Shown: piece after piece, positions 1 through 7,610 of the stretch
How the letters are laid out: the number at the start of each line of letters is the position of its first letter
Position numbering within the stretch: position 1 is the stretch's first letter
From: Bacilli bacterium
Lineage (GTDB): Bacteria; Bacillota_I; Bacilli_A; RF39; UBA660
Assembly (NCBI GenBank): GCA_017627015.1
Contig: JAGAHP010000042.1
Location: 1-22,116 of the forward strand
Length of the DNA: 22,116 bases
Direction of reading: 5' to 3'
Notes under the pieces: model-generated
Seen by the model: only the letters and a program-made list of their open reading frames with translations
Database searches by the model: none
Told to the model about the DNA's origin: nothing
Position numbers and translations under genes: made by a program

Positions 1-741
1 AATATATTAAGAAATATTGTATCTAAATCAGAGGTAGATAAAGATACATTAGTTATTGAAATAGGAATAGGCGCAGCTTATTTAACTTATTATATTAGCG
101 AAAAAGCTAAATATGTTTTAGGATATGAAATAGATGAATCATTAAAAGATATCATACATAAACAGCTTGAAACACGTGACAATGTTGAAATAATTTATAA
201 TGATTTTCTTAAAAGTAACCCTAAAGATGATTTAAAGAAGTATGATTATAAAAAATTATATGTTGTTGCGAACTTACCATACTATATAACTACACCAATA
301 ATAACTAAATTAATAGATGATAAAATTCCTGTGGAAAAGATAGTAGTAATGGTACAAAAAGAAGTAGGAGATAGATTTAATGCAAAACCAAATTCAAAAG
401 AATATAATTCGTTAACTATTTTCTTAAATTACTATTTTGATATAAAGAAGTTAATGGATGTATCTAGAAATTCCTTTGTTCCTAAACCAAATGTAGATAG
501 CGCTATTATAGAATTCACAAAACATAATAAATATAAAGCTAATAATGAAGAATTATTCTTCAAAATAGTAAGAGATTCTTTTAAATTTAAAAGAAAGAAT
601 CTAAGAAACAATTTAAAGGGTTATGATTTAGAGAAAATAGAATCAATATTAAAAGAAATAAATAAAGATTTAACAGTAAGAGCAGAATCTCTAACAATAG
701 AGGATTTTATATTAATAAGTAATAAATATGAAGAAGAATAA
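1..741 (+). CDS. rsmA: 16S rRNA adenine dimethyltransferase RsmA (KsgA), 5' end cut off
   Basis: The reading frame is open from the first base, so the start lies outside the window; 246 residues are visible of a family that usually has about 270-290. RsmA dimethylates two adjacent adenines in the 3' terminal helix of 16S rRNA during small-subunit assembly, using S-adenosylmethionine. The SAM-binding motif I appears as EIGIGAAYLT near the visible N-terminus, in place of the usual EIGPGLGALT, so the third glycine is alanine. The catalytic motif IV NLPYYIT is intact. The C-terminal FVPKPNVDSAII segment is also typical. The next gene is yabG, the same neighbour as in Bacillus, which supports the call. 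A terminator overlaps the end of the gene. Confidence 0.95.
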   Translation, partial: NILRNIVSKSEVDKDTLVIEIGIGAAYLTYYISEKAKYVLGYEIDESLKDIIHKQLETRDNVEIIYNDFLKSNPKDDLKKYDYKKLYVVANLPYYITTPIITKLIDDKIPVEKIVVMVQKEVGDRFNAKPNSKEYNSLTIFLNYYFDIKKLMDVSRNSFVPKPNVDSAIIEFTKHNKYKANNEELFFKIVRDSFKFKRKNLRNNLKGYDLEKIESILKEINKDLTVRAESLTIEDFILISNKYEEE

Positions 742-756
742 ACTTCTTCTTTTTTT
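730..756 (+). terminator. Rho-independent terminator of rsmA
   Basis: GAAGAAG (730-736) pairs with CTTCTTC (743-749) and is followed by seven T. The hairpin overlaps the rsmA stop codon (739-741). Confidence 0.75.
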
Positions 757-772
757 GTGCATAAAATATAAT
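741..772 (+). promoter_or_regulatory. Candidate yabG promoter, sigma-K-like -10
   Basis: CATAAAATA (760-768) matches the sigma-K -10 pattern CATAnnnTA, with AAC at 741-743 as a possible partial -35. In Bacillus yabG is transcribed by sigma-K. An overlapping TATAAT at 767-772 is also present, so assignment to one sigma factor is uncertain. The RBS GGTGAT (773-778) follows directly, so the leader would be extremely short. Confidence 0.4.
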
Positions 773-781
773 GGTGATTTT

Positions 782-1537
782 ATGATAAAAATAGGAGATA
801 TCGTTACTAGATATAAGTATAATAATGATTGTTTATTTAGAGTAACTGATATAAAAGATAATATTTATTATTTAACAGGAGTAAATGTAAGATTATATGC
901 ATCTACTACAGAAAATGATTTAAAAAAAGAAGAAATCAGGATAAATGATGAAGAAATTTTAGATTGTATTGATATAAAACCAATTGATTATAGGGATGAT
1001 TATTTTTATTTACCAGGAAAAATATTACATATAGATGCAGATGAAGATTATCTAAAAAGATGTTTAAAATATTATAAAAAGGTTGGATTAAATGCATATG
1101 GAATACTAGATAAAGAGGAATATTTATCGAAGAATATAGATAAATATTTAGAAGATATAAAACCAGATATAGTTGTTATTACAGGTCATGATGTATATTT
1201 TAAAGAAAAAAAGCAGTATAAAAACAGTATTTTTTTTGAAAAAGCAGTAGAAAAAGCTAGAAAATATGAGAAATCATATGAAAAACTAAAAATAATCGCA
1301 GGGGCATGCCAATCTGACTTTGAAAATTTAATAAAATCAGGCGCAAATTTCGCATCAAGCCCTAAAAAAGTAAATATTCATGCTTTAGATCCCGCAATAG
1401 TCGCATCTATTATTGCTTTAACGGAAAATACAAAGGAATTGGACCTTATAGATACGCTAAAAAAGACTAAATGTGGTTCAGATGGCATAGGTGGAATAAA
1501 GTGTTATGGATCAATGTTTGTAGGATATCCAAAATAA
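782..1537 (+). CDS. yabG: Sporulation-specific cysteine protease YabG
   Basis: This 251-residue protein matches YabG, the protease that processes spore-coat proteins (and spore germination proteins in clostridia) in the mother cell late in sporulation. The N-terminus IKIGDIVTRYKYNND is characteristic. The probable catalytic His is His136 in ITGHDVYF and the probable Cys is Cys176 in AGACQSDFENLIKSGANFASSP, followed by NIHALDPA. Bacillus YabG is about 290 residues, so this one is slightly short. I chose the ATG at 782 because GGTGAT lies four bases upstream and the family N-terminus begins there; an in-frame ATG at 728 would overlap rsmA. Gene order rsmA-yabG is as in Bacillus, but the small veg gene that often follows is absent. 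Confidence 0.93.
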   Translation: MIKIGDIVTRYKYNNDCLFRVTDIKDNIYYLTGVNVRLYASTTENDLKKEEIRINDEEILDCIDIKPIDYRDDYFYLPGKILHIDADEDYLKRCLKYYKKVGLNAYGILDKEEYLSKNIDKYLEDIKPDIVVITGHDVYFKEKKQYKNSIFFEKAVEKARKYEKSYEKLKIIAGACQSDFENLIKSGANFASSPKKVNIHALDPAIVASIIALTENTKELDLIDTLKKTKCGSDGIGGIKCYGSMFVGYPK

Positions 1538-1560
1538 TTTTTTAAAATGTGTTTGAAAAT

Positions 1561-1589
1561 TTGACAAATAATAATACTTATGTTAATAT
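1561..1589 (+). promoter_or_regulatory. Sigma-A promoter for the surface-protein genes
   Basis: Perfect -35 TTGACA (1561-1566), 17-base spacer, then TAATAT (1584-1589). It lies about 32 bases upstream of the ATG at 1621 and probably drives both 1621-3117 and 3136-4428. Confidence 0.65.
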
Positions 1590-1620
1590 AAAGCACGTTT
1601 ATTCAAAGGGGGAATTTTCT

Positions 1621-3117
1621 ATGGAAAAAACAAAAAGAGACATATTTGGATATGAAGCTTTAATCGCTGAATTTGAAGAATTAAAAAGAGAAAAAAAACC
1701 AAACAGAAATAGAATAAAAGAATTAAAAGAAAAATTAACTAGTGAAAAAGAATATTATGCAAAAGAAATAACAACAGAAAAAATAGAAAACACTAGAAAT
1801 AAAATTCAAAATTCTGTTTCTATGGATGAAAAGACAAAGGCTAAAAACTTAGAAAAACTAGCATATTTAGAAGCTCAAAAAGAACTTTATGCTAAAAATG
1901 AAGAAAAAATTAATTCATGCTTAAGTTACAGAGTACTTTTATCTAGAAAACTAAATAATACAGGAAAAGGAAATAAAAAAATTATTGGAGCAATCTTAAC
2001 AGGTGTTGTATGTATTGGTTTATTTGCAGGTTTATCTAGATGTAGTTATAATAAAGGTTATGAAAATGGTACTAATATTGAACAAACAGATGATTCTAAC
2101 GGTAAAGATGATAAACCTGAAAATCCAGATAGCAAAGATGATAATAAAACTGAAGACGATTCATTATCTGCTAAAGACGATAAAGAAGAAAAAGATAACT
2201 CTAATAAAGATAAATCTGAAGAAGATAATAAAAAGGATTCTAAAGATACTGATAAATCAAAAGATGATACAACTTCTACAAATAAAAATGGTACAAAACC
2301 AACTGGAAGTACTACAGTAACTCCAAATAATGGTGATACTGAAAATGCTAATACAGAAAAGGAAACATCAACAACTACTAGTAAAACAGTTACTCCTGAA
2401 GTTGTTCCAACTACTGGAAAATTACCAGTTGAACCATCAACTGAAACTGATGATTCAGATAAACCAACAATAACTCCAGGTAAAACTGAAACAGAAGATG
2501 ATGGAAATAATAATCCTGATACTGATAATGTTGATGAATCAAAATCTAAAAAGGAAGATGAAGAAACACATTTCACACCTGAAGAAAAGAAATATGAACC
2601 AGAAGGAACAAGAACTGATTATCAAGACGAAGAATATGATGATGAAGAATCTAAGAAACAAGATACTACTGGTTACACAGTAGATGGTGATGATAAAACA
2701 GTTTATCCAACACCAACACCAAAACCATCAGAACCAGAAGGAACACCAAGACAAACTCCAGAAGATGTAACAGAGGAAGAAACAACTCCTACATATATTC
2801 CACCAGTTACTGATGATTATATAATTGAAAACTCTGTTCCAAATTATTATAATTCTTCAAGTAGTACTGAATGGACTACTATTAATAATAAGGAAGAAAA
2901 AGAAACTAATACTACAGTAGAAACAACAAGTGAATCAACAATTATAACTTATGATGAAACTACTGGAAATTGGATTAATTTAAATAAAGATACTGTAATT
3001 GAAGAAAATAACGGTACTGATTATGATACTTCTGATTTCACATTTCCAGAAGATGATGAAGATGAAGTAATAGAAATTAATAGTAATGGTAAAACATTAA
3101 CTTATACGTTAAATTAA
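1621..3117 (+). CDS. Single-span membrane protein with cytoplasmic coiled coil and long low-complexity extracellular region
   Basis: I do not recognise this 498-residue protein. Residues 1-118 are charged, helical and probably form a coiled coil in the cytoplasm (runs of E and K with heptad-like Leu and Ile). Residues 120-139 (IIGAILTGVVCIGLFAGL) are one membrane span. Residues 145 to the end are low complexity, rich in Asp, Lys, Glu, Thr, Ser and Pro, like a surface stalk or spacer; no LPXTG anchor or folded domain is evident. The ATG at 1621 is preferred because AAAGGGGG lies upstream; an earlier in-frame start at 1549 lacks one. It has its own TTGACA promoter and is followed 18 bases later by a lipoprotein gene, so the two probably form an operon. 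Other frames also stay open here because of biased composition. Confidence 0.85.
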   Translation: MEKTKRDIFGYEALIAEFEELKREKKPNRNRIKELKEKLTSEKEYYAKEITTEKIENTRNKIQNSVSMDEKTKAKNLEKLAYLEAQKELYAKNEEKINSCLSYRVLLSRKLNNTGKGNKKIIGAILTGVVCIGLFAGLSRCSYNKGYENGTNIEQTDDSNGKDDKPENPDSKDDNKTEDDSLSAKDDKEEKDNSNKDKSEEDNKKDSKDTDKSKDDTTSTNKNGTKPTGSTTVTPNNGDTENANTEKETSTTTSKTVTPEVVPTTGKLPVEPSTETDDSDKPTITPGKTETEDDGNNNPDTDNVDESKSKKEDEETHFTPEEKKYEPEGTRTDYQDEEYDDEESKKQDTTGYTVDGDDKTVYPTPTPKPSEPEGTPRQTPEDVTEEETTPTYIPPVTDDYIIENSVPNYYNSSSSTEWTTINNKEEKETNTTVETTSESTIITYDETTGNWINLNKDTVIEENNGTDYDTSDFTFPEDDEDEVIEINSNGKTLTYTLN

Positions 3118-3135
3118 TAGAGGGGGTAAACAGAT

Positions 3136-4428
3136 ATGAGAAAGATTAATGGTAAAAGAGCTCTTGCTACAGCTTTAGCAGCAGGTATGTTATTTACTGC
3201 TGGTTGTGGTAAAACTGATAAAGTAAATAAAGATGTAAGTACTCAAACTGATGCTATAACTACAGAAGCAACTGAAGAAGTAGTAACTGCTACTGAATCT
3301 GAAGCTGTTGAAGTAACTAATGATACATTTATAGATGGTGATTTAGATATTTATAACGATTCATCTATAGAACATGAAGCAGAAGAAAATTATAATGATT
3401 TTAAAGAATTCTACGATAATCATGGTATAGATAAGGATCAAATAGAAGATATGATCTACGTATTAAATGATAAATATACTGATGAATCAGGAAATGCTAT
3501 CATTGATAATGCTAGAGCAGAAGATGCTTATGCTAATATAGACACTGTTATGGGTGCAGATGTAGATGATGAAATTATCCAAAAAATAGATAATATAAAT
3601 ACTATTAACTATCAATATGCTGAAGATGATTCAGAAGAATTTATAGAACAACAAGAATCAATTTCAGAAGAAGTTGATGACGCAAATAGTAATTGGACTA
3701 TAGAAGAATATCCTACTTTTGATAACTTAGTAGATACTGATATTGCAGGTGGTGCTAAAACAGCTGAAAAATTATCAGAATATGTAGAAATGAGAAATAC
3801 TGTTATCGATGGTTTAAATAAAGATGTTATTGAAAAAGATACTATAGCAGAATATATTAAAAAACAAGAAGTAACAGATTATAATGCTAATCAAGATGGT
3901 ATGAATGCTATTAAAGGAAATGGTCAAAAATATGCAATAGCTTCTTCTAAGAACGCTGCATTACAAATGGCTGCTCCAGCATTCTATACTGAAACATATT
4001 TACCAGGATATGATGCAATTGATCAAAATATTAAAATTAATCCTACTAATGAAGAAATCTTCTTAGAAAATACTATTATTGATATGATAGAAGCAGGAAC
4101 ACTAGATAAAGATGCAGCAAACGCTGTTATCGATGAAATTGGAAACAATACAATAACAGATGAAACTGGTGCATTAACTTATACTGGTGAAGAAGATACA
4201 TTAATAGAAAAATATGGTTTAACTAATGATCAATTTAGAATGTTAATGAGTTACTCTTTCTATAGAACAACAATGGCTTATGTTAAAGATAAAGAAGTTA
4301 TGTGTGAAGAAAAGAATGAAACTCATAATGAAATAGATAAGTTATTAAATAATAAAGAATCTAAGAATGATTTAACTAATAAAAATGTTAAAAAATTAAT
4401 CTTAGTTCCAACTGTAGAACAAGCTTAA
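3136..4428 (+). CDS. Secreted lipoprotein of unknown function
   Basis: The 430-residue product begins with a lipoprotein signal: basic MRKINGKR, a hydrophobic stretch, then FTAGC with Cys24 as the likely lipidated residue, so it should be anchored on the outer face of the membrane. Residues about 28-60 are a Thr/Glu-rich linker. The rest is acidic and mostly helical, with no family I can name. The RBS AGAGGGGG is strong. The gene sits 18 bases after the low-complexity membrane protein gene, with no terminator or promoter between them, so co-expression is likely. A clear terminator follows at 4448-4478. The role is unknown; the pair may act together at the cell surface, which is inference. Confidence 0.88.
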   Translation: MRKINGKRALATALAAGMLFTAGCGKTDKVNKDVSTQTDAITTEATEEVVTATESEAVEVTNDTFIDGDLDIYNDSSIEHEAEENYNDFKEFYDNHGIDKDQIEDMIYVLNDKYTDESGNAIIDNARAEDAYANIDTVMGADVDDEIIQKIDNINTINYQYAEDDSEEFIEQQESISEEVDDANSNWTIEEYPTFDNLVDTDIAGGAKTAEKLSEYVEMRNTVIDGLNKDVIEKDTIAEYIKKQEVTDYNANQDGMNAIKGNGQKYAIASSKNAALQMAAPAFYTETYLPGYDAIDQNIKINPTNEEIFLENTIIDMIEAGTLDKDAANAVIDEIGNNTITDETGALTYTGEEDTLIEKYGLTNDQFRMLMSYSFYRTTMAYVKDKEVMCEEKNETHNEIDKLLNNKESKNDLTNKNVKKLILVPTVEQA

Positions 4429-4447
4429 TTATTTAAAAAGGGGTTTG

Positions 4448-4478
4448 AAAGAGATAATGTGAATTATCTCTTTTTTTT
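4448..4478 (+). terminator. Rho-independent terminator after the lipoprotein gene
   Basis: AAAGAGATAAT (4448-4458) pairs with ATTATCTCTTT (4463-4473) around a four-base loop, followed by a T run. Confidence 0.88.
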
Positions 4479-4503
4479 CTTGTTTCTTTATGTTAAAATA
4501 TGA

Positions 4504-4532
4504 TTAACAAATGTCGAAAAATGTCATATAAT
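4504..4532 (+). promoter_or_regulatory. Sigma-A promoter of murA
   Basis: TTAACA (4504-4509), exactly 17 bases, then TATAAT (4527-4532). The leader is short before GGAGG (4546-4550) and the ATG at 4559. Confidence 0.75.
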
Positions 4533-4558
4533 ATATTAAAAAAATGGAGGTTTTTTTT

Positions 4559-5809
4559 ATGCGCAAATTAATAATAAATGGTGGAAATAAATTAAATGGA
4601 GAAATAACAATTAGTGGAGCTAAAAATAGTGCAGTAGCATTAATACCAGCTGCATTATTATGTGATGAAGAGGTTATCTTAAATAATGTTCCAAATATAT
4701 CAGATGTAGATGCATTAGAAGAAATTTTATTATATTTAGATGCAGAAATAGATAGAAAACAAGAAAATGTAGTTCGTATTAATTCAAAAGCAATTAGTAA
4801 TAAACCTATTAAAGAAAATTTAGCTAAAAAATTAAGAGCATCTTATTATTTTATGGGAGCTTTATTAGGTAAATATAAACATGTCGAAATGAGTTTTCCT
4901 GGTGGATGTTCTATTGGAAAAAGACCAATAGATCTACATTTAAAAGGTTTTAAAGCATTGGGAGCAAAAGTATCAGGTGATGATGAAAATATTATTCTAG
5001 ATGCTGATGAATTAACTGGTGCAGATATTTATTTAGATTTTGCTTCAGTAGGTGCAACAATAAATATTATGTTTGCTGCTGTAAGAGCAAAAGGTACTAC
5101 TATTATTAAGAATGCTGCTAAAGAACCAGAAATTCCAAATATAGCTGACTTTCTTAATTTAATGGGAGCTAAAATAAAAGGTGCTGGTACAGATATAATT
5201 ACTATAGAAGGTGTAGATCATTTAAAATCATGTACTCATAGTGTTTTACCAGATAGAATTGAAGCTGGAACATATATTATAATAGGAGCAGCATGTGCTG
5301 AAAAATTAGTTATAAAAAATATTGTTCCAAAACATATAGACTCATTATTAGAAAAATTAAAAGAAATGAATGTTAAGATGAGTGTTAAGAAAGATAGTGT
5401 TATTATAAAGGAAAGTAAAAATATAAAGGCTACAGAAATAATAACATTAGTGTATCCTGGTTTTCCAACTGATTTACAACAAGTTCTTGCTTCATTAATG
5501 GTAAAAGCAGAAGGAGTATCATCAATAGAAGAAACAATTTGGGAAAATAGATTCTTAAACTTATATGAATTAGGTAAAATGGGTGCAAAAATAGAAGTTA
5601 ACGGATCAAAGGCATTTATTACAGGTCCTTCTAAATTAAGAGGAACAGAAGTAAATGCAACAGATTTAAGAGCAGGTGCTGGTTTAATAGTAGCAGCTTT
5701 AGAGGCAGACGGCAAAACTATTATAAATAATGCGGATTATATACTAAGAGGCTATGAAAATATAGTAGATAAGTTAAAAAATGTAAACGCTGATATCGAA
5801 TTAGTGTAA
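4559..5809 (+). CDS. murA: UDP-N-acetylglucosamine 1-carboxyvinyltransferase MurA
   Basis: MurA transfers enolpyruvate from PEP to UDP-GlcNAc, the first committed step of peptidoglycan synthesis, in the cytoplasm. The 416-residue length is typical. Visible residues include the Lys-Asn pair in ISGAKNSAVAL near the N-terminus, the PEP-binding loop FPGGCSIGKRPIDLH with the catalytic Cys (the target of fosfomycin in Cys-type enzymes), and FPTDLQQ with the catalytic Asp. The loop Cys is present, so fosfomycin sensitivity would be expected. The ATG at 4559 is chosen over the in-frame ATG at 4544 because GGAGG sits between them at good spacing. The gene has its own promoter. In Bacillus murAA lies next to spoIID, and the same neighbourhood is seen here with rpmE and rpiB between. 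Confidence 0.97.
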   Translation: MRKLIINGGNKLNGEITISGAKNSAVALIPAALLCDEEVILNNVPNISDVDALEEILLYLDAEIDRKQENVVRINSKAISNKPIKENLAKKLRASYYFMGALLGKYKHVEMSFPGGCSIGKRPIDLHLKGFKALGAKVSGDDENIILDADELTGADIYLDFASVGATINIMFAAVRAKGTTIIKNAAKEPEIPNIADFLNLMGAKIKGAGTDIITIEGVDHLKSCTHSVLPDRIEAGTYIIIGAACAEKLVIKNIVPKHIDSLLEKLKEMNVKMSVKKDSVIIKESKNIKATEIITLVYPGFPTDLQQVLASLMVKAEGVSSIEETIWENRFLNLYELGKMGAKIEVNGSKAFITGPSKLRGTEVNATDLRAGAGLIVAALEADGKTIINNADYILRGYENIVDKLKNVNADIELV

Positions 5810-5826
5810 ACAATTATAATTTTTAC

Positions 5827-5855
5827 TTGCATATTATTATATATATTGATATAAT
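5827..5855 (+). promoter_or_regulatory. Sigma-A promoter of rpmE
   Basis: TTGCAT (5827-5832), 17 bases, then TATAAT (5850-5855). This leaves a leader of about 55 bases before the rpmE start, longer than most in this window. Confidence 0.72.
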
Positions 5856-5912
5856 ATAGTAGATTTTTGAAAAAATTCTATAACTATTATTAGTTATGGC
5901 GAGAGGAGAGAA
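5856..5912 (+). promoter_or_regulatory. Possible L31 autoregulatory mRNA leader
   Basis: The rpmE leader holds a perfect seven-pair hairpin, ATAACTA (5880-5886) with TAGTTAT (5891-5897), just upstream of the RBS AGGAG (5904-5908). A weaker A/T-rich pairing lies before it. Leaders regulating rpmE are known in Firmicutes, but I cannot confirm a match to that consensus. Confidence 0.3.
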
Positions 5913-5916
5913 ACAA

Positions 5917-6129
5917 ATGGCAAAGGAAAAGAAAGAAATTTATCAAGACTGCAAAGTAATTTGTGCTTGTGGGGCTACATTTGATACTAAATCTACAAAG
6001 GATGAAATCCACGTAGAGGTATGCTCTGAATGTCATCCATTCTATACTGGTAAACAAGTAAGAGCATCTAAAAAAGGTAATGTAGAAAAATTCAATGCTA
6101 AATACGGATTAAATAAAGAAGAAAAATAA
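5917..6129 (+). CDS. rpmE: Large ribosomal subunit protein bL31, zinc-binding form
   Basis: The 70-residue protein is the bL31 protein of the 50S subunit central protuberance. It carries the full zinc-ribbon set: Cys16 and Cys18 in CACG, and Cys36 and Cys39 in [10 protein letters not shown]. This is the C+ (RpmE) type rather than the zinc-independent RpmE2. The ATG at 5917 follows AGGAGAG and gives the compact family N-terminus; an upstream in-frame ATG at 5896 would add seven residues and lacks a spaced RBS. It has its own promoter and a terminator immediately after its stop codon, so it is probably monocistronic. Confidence 0.95.
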   Translation: MAKEKKEIYQDCKVICACGATFDTKSTKDEIHVEVCSECHPFYTGKQVRASKKGNVEKFNAKYGLNKEEK

Positions 6130-6150
6130 TTAGACTTATGTCTAATTTTT
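6128..6150 (+). terminator. Rho-independent terminator of rpmE
   Basis: AATTAGAC (6128-6135) pairs with GTCTAATT (6140-6147) with a TTAT loop, ending in a T run. It overlaps the rpmE stop codon. TATAAT for the next gene begins at 6154, only a few bases later. Confidence 0.85.
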
Positions 6151-6153
6151 TTG

Positions 6154-6171
6154 TATAATAAAATTGGTGAT
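6154..6171 (+). promoter_or_regulatory. -10 element and RBS of rpiB
   Basis: TATAAT (6154-6159) directly follows the rpmE terminator T-tract; the RBS GGTGAT is at 6166-6171 and the ATG at 6175. A -35 candidate, TAGACT, would lie inside the terminator hairpin. The transcript would begin at about the RBS. Confidence 0.5.
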
Positions 6172-6174
6172 AAT

Positions 6175-6609
6175 ATGAAATTAGCAATTGCCTCAGATCA
6201 TAGAGGATATGAATTAAAGGATTATTTAAAAAAGAACTTAAAAAAATATGATGTTATTGATTTAGGTACAAATAGTAAAGCCATGGTAGATTATCCTGAT
6301 TATGCTTTTAAATTAGGTGAATACATAGTAAAGAATAATTGTTTAGGTGTAGTTATATGCGGTAGTGGACTTGGTATATCAATTGCATGTAATAAGGTTA
6401 AAGGAGTTAGATGTGCCAAAGTAAATAGTATAAAAGATGCAATTTATACTAAGGAAGATAATAATGCTAATGTTATATCTATATCAGCAAATATAAAAAA
6501 GGAAAGAGCACTTAAAATAGTAACAAGTTTCATAGAATCAGAATTTACTGGTGAAGAAAGACATATAAGAAGAATTAATAAAATAAGCGAATATGAAAGA
6601 AGTAATTAA
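6175..6609 (+). CDS. rpiB: RpiB/LacA/LacB-family sugar-phosphate isomerase, probably ribose-5-phosphate isomerase B
   Basis: The 144-residue protein is of RpiB size and interconverts ribose-5-phosphate and ribulose-5-phosphate in the pentose phosphate pathway, if it acts as the family name suggests. Visible motifs are ASDHRGYELK (His9), DYPDYA, the anion-binding and base motif CGSGLGIS with Cys62, NKVKGVRCA, and HIRRINKI near the C-terminus. An oddity is EDNNANV (residues 94-100): most members have EHNDANV or similar, with a His that aids ring opening, but here it is Asp95. The substrate could therefore be different. The start at 6175 follows GGTGAT. Its terminator stem begins just before the stop codon and ends inside spoIID. 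Confidence 0.88.
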   Translation: MKLAIASDHRGYELKDYLKKNLKKYDVIDLGTNSKAMVDYPDYAFKLGEYIVKNNCLGVVICGSGLGISIACNKVKGVRCAKVNSIKDAIYTKEDNNANVISISANIKKERALKIVTSFIESEFTGEERHIRRINKISEYERSN

Positions 6610-6617
6610 CATATAAT
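6589..6617 (+). promoter_or_regulatory. Sigma-E-like promoter of spoIID
   Basis: GAATATG (6589-6595), a 14-base spacer, then CATATAAT (6610-6617). This closely resembles the Bacillus sigma-E pattern (kmATATT, about 14 bases, CATACAnT), and spoIID is a sigma-E gene in Bacillus. The -10 lies within the loop of the rpiB terminator. The RBS GGTGAT is at 6623-6628. Confidence 0.6.
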
Positions 6618-6654
6618 TAAATGGTGATTATATGAAAAGATTACTTCTTTTTTT
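6596..6654 (+). terminator. rpiB terminator spanning the spoIID start
   Basis: AAAGAAGTAAT (6596-6606) pairs perfectly with ATTACTTCTTT (6640-6650), followed by four more T. The 33-base loop holds the spoIID -10, RBS and start codon. Only transcripts coming from rpiB contain both arms; those starting at the spoIID promoter lack the 5' arm. Confidence 0.6.
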
Positions 6655-7564
6655 CTTGTTATTAATATCTATTCCTATTTTTATAACTAATTTTTTTTAT
6701 GAATATGCTAGTAAAAAATATGTTGCTGGTATTATTAATAATAAAAAAGAAACAAATGATATAAAGATTAGAGTTTTAAAAAAAGATGATACTATTGAAT
6801 CATATAATTTAGAGGATTATTTAATAGGAGTTGTATCTTCTGAAATGCCAATAACTTTTGAGGAGGAAGCTCTTAAAGCACAAGCAGTGGCGTCTAGAAC
6901 ATATGCATTAAAACAAATGGAAAATAATAAAGATAAAAACTATGATGTTACTTCTGATATTATGTCTCAGGTCTTTTCAACAAATGATGAACTAAAGGAA
7001 AAATGGAGAGAAAATTATGATAACTACTATAATAAGATTAAAAATATAGTAGAAGATACTAGAGGTGAATATTTATCTTATAATGATGAAATTATATATG
7101 CATTTTTCTTTTCTACAAGTAATGGAAAAACAGAAGATAATAAAGATGTATTTGGAGCAGATCTACCATATTTAAAAGTAGTAGATAGTAGTTTTGATGA
7201 AACTGAATCACCATCATTTTTTAATACATATAATTTTAGTAAGGAAGAATTCTATAGTAACCTAGGTATAGATTATTCTGATAGGATTGATATAAAAGAT
7301 ATAATTAAAACAGATTCTGGTAGAGTAAAAAGCATTACAATTAACAATAATATATTTAAAGGACGAGACTTTCAAAAAAAATTATCATTAAAATCAAATG
7401 ATTTTACTATAAAAGATGGAGATAATATTGTAATAGAAACGAAAGGTAATGGGCATGGAGTTGGTTTAAGTCAATATGGTGCGAACTCATTAGCTAAATC
7501 AAAAAAAACATATAAAGAAATACTAAAATACTATTATGTAGATACAGAACTAAAAAAATTATAG
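6632..7564 (+). CDS. spoIID: Stage II sporulation protein D, engulfment lytic transglycosylase
   Basis: SpoIID is a membrane-anchored mother-cell protein that cleaves peptidoglycan glycan strands denuded of stem peptides during engulfment, with SpoIIM and SpoIIP. The 310-residue protein has one N-terminal span (about residues 3-20). The catalytic Glu is Glu71 in VSSEMPITFEEEALKAQAV, followed by SRTYAL, and the conserved C-terminal GHGVGLSQYGANSLAK is present, so it should be active. The ATG at 6632 follows GGTGAT. A sigma-E-like promoter lies directly upstream, consistent with mother-cell expression. The partners spoIIM and spoIIP are not in the window. spoIIQ follows, as in Bacillus. Confidence 0.96.
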   Translation: MKRLLLFFLLLISIPIFITNFFYEYASKKYVAGIINNKKETNDIKIRVLKKDDTIESYNLEDYLIGVVSSEMPITFEEEALKAQAVASRTYALKQMENNKDKNYDVTSDIMSQVFSTNDELKEKWRENYDNYYNKIKNIVEDTRGEYLSYNDEIIYAFFFSTSNGKTEDNKDVFGADLPYLKVVDSSFDETESPSFFNTYNFSKEEFYSNLGIDYSDRIDIKDIIKTDSGRVKSITINNNIFKGRDFQKKLSLKSNDFTIKDGDNIVIETKGNGHGVGLSQYGANSLAKSKKTYKEILKYYYVDTELKKL

Positions 7565-7583
7565 TATAAAATAATTTTTTTTT
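7552..7583 (+). terminator. A/T-only hairpin terminator of spoIID
   Basis: AAAAATTAT (7554-7562) can pair with ATAATTTTT (7571-7579), followed by T. The stem has no G or C, so it may be weak. Confidence 0.45.
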
Positions 7584-7597
7584 GCCATTATTATAAT
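7564..7597 (+). promoter_or_regulatory. Candidate spoIIQ promoter, partial sigma-F match
   Basis: GTATA (7564-7568) fits the sigma-F -35 GYWTA. Fifteen bases later GCCATTATTA (7584-7593) partly fits the -10 GGnRAnAnTw. spoIIQ is a sigma-F gene in Bacillus. A vegetative-looking TATAAT also occurs at 7592-7597, so the choice of sigma factor is open. Confidence 0.35.
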
Positions 7598-7610
7598 GAG
7601 GTGAATAAAA

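Noticed and set aside
331..741. Short 136-residue gene starting at 331
   Set aside because: The same frame is open to base 1 and carries RsmA motif I and NLPYYIT upstream, so 331 is only an internal Met.
2058..2576. Long - strand open frame, and + strand frames at 2003-2320 and 2498-2683
   Set aside because: They lie in the repetitive acidic part of the 1621-3117 gene. Biased codons leave several frames open, the products are low complexity, and none has an RBS or promoter.
5236..5715. - strand frame opposite murA
   Set aside because: It is the shadow of conserved murA codons, with no RBS and no recognisable protein.
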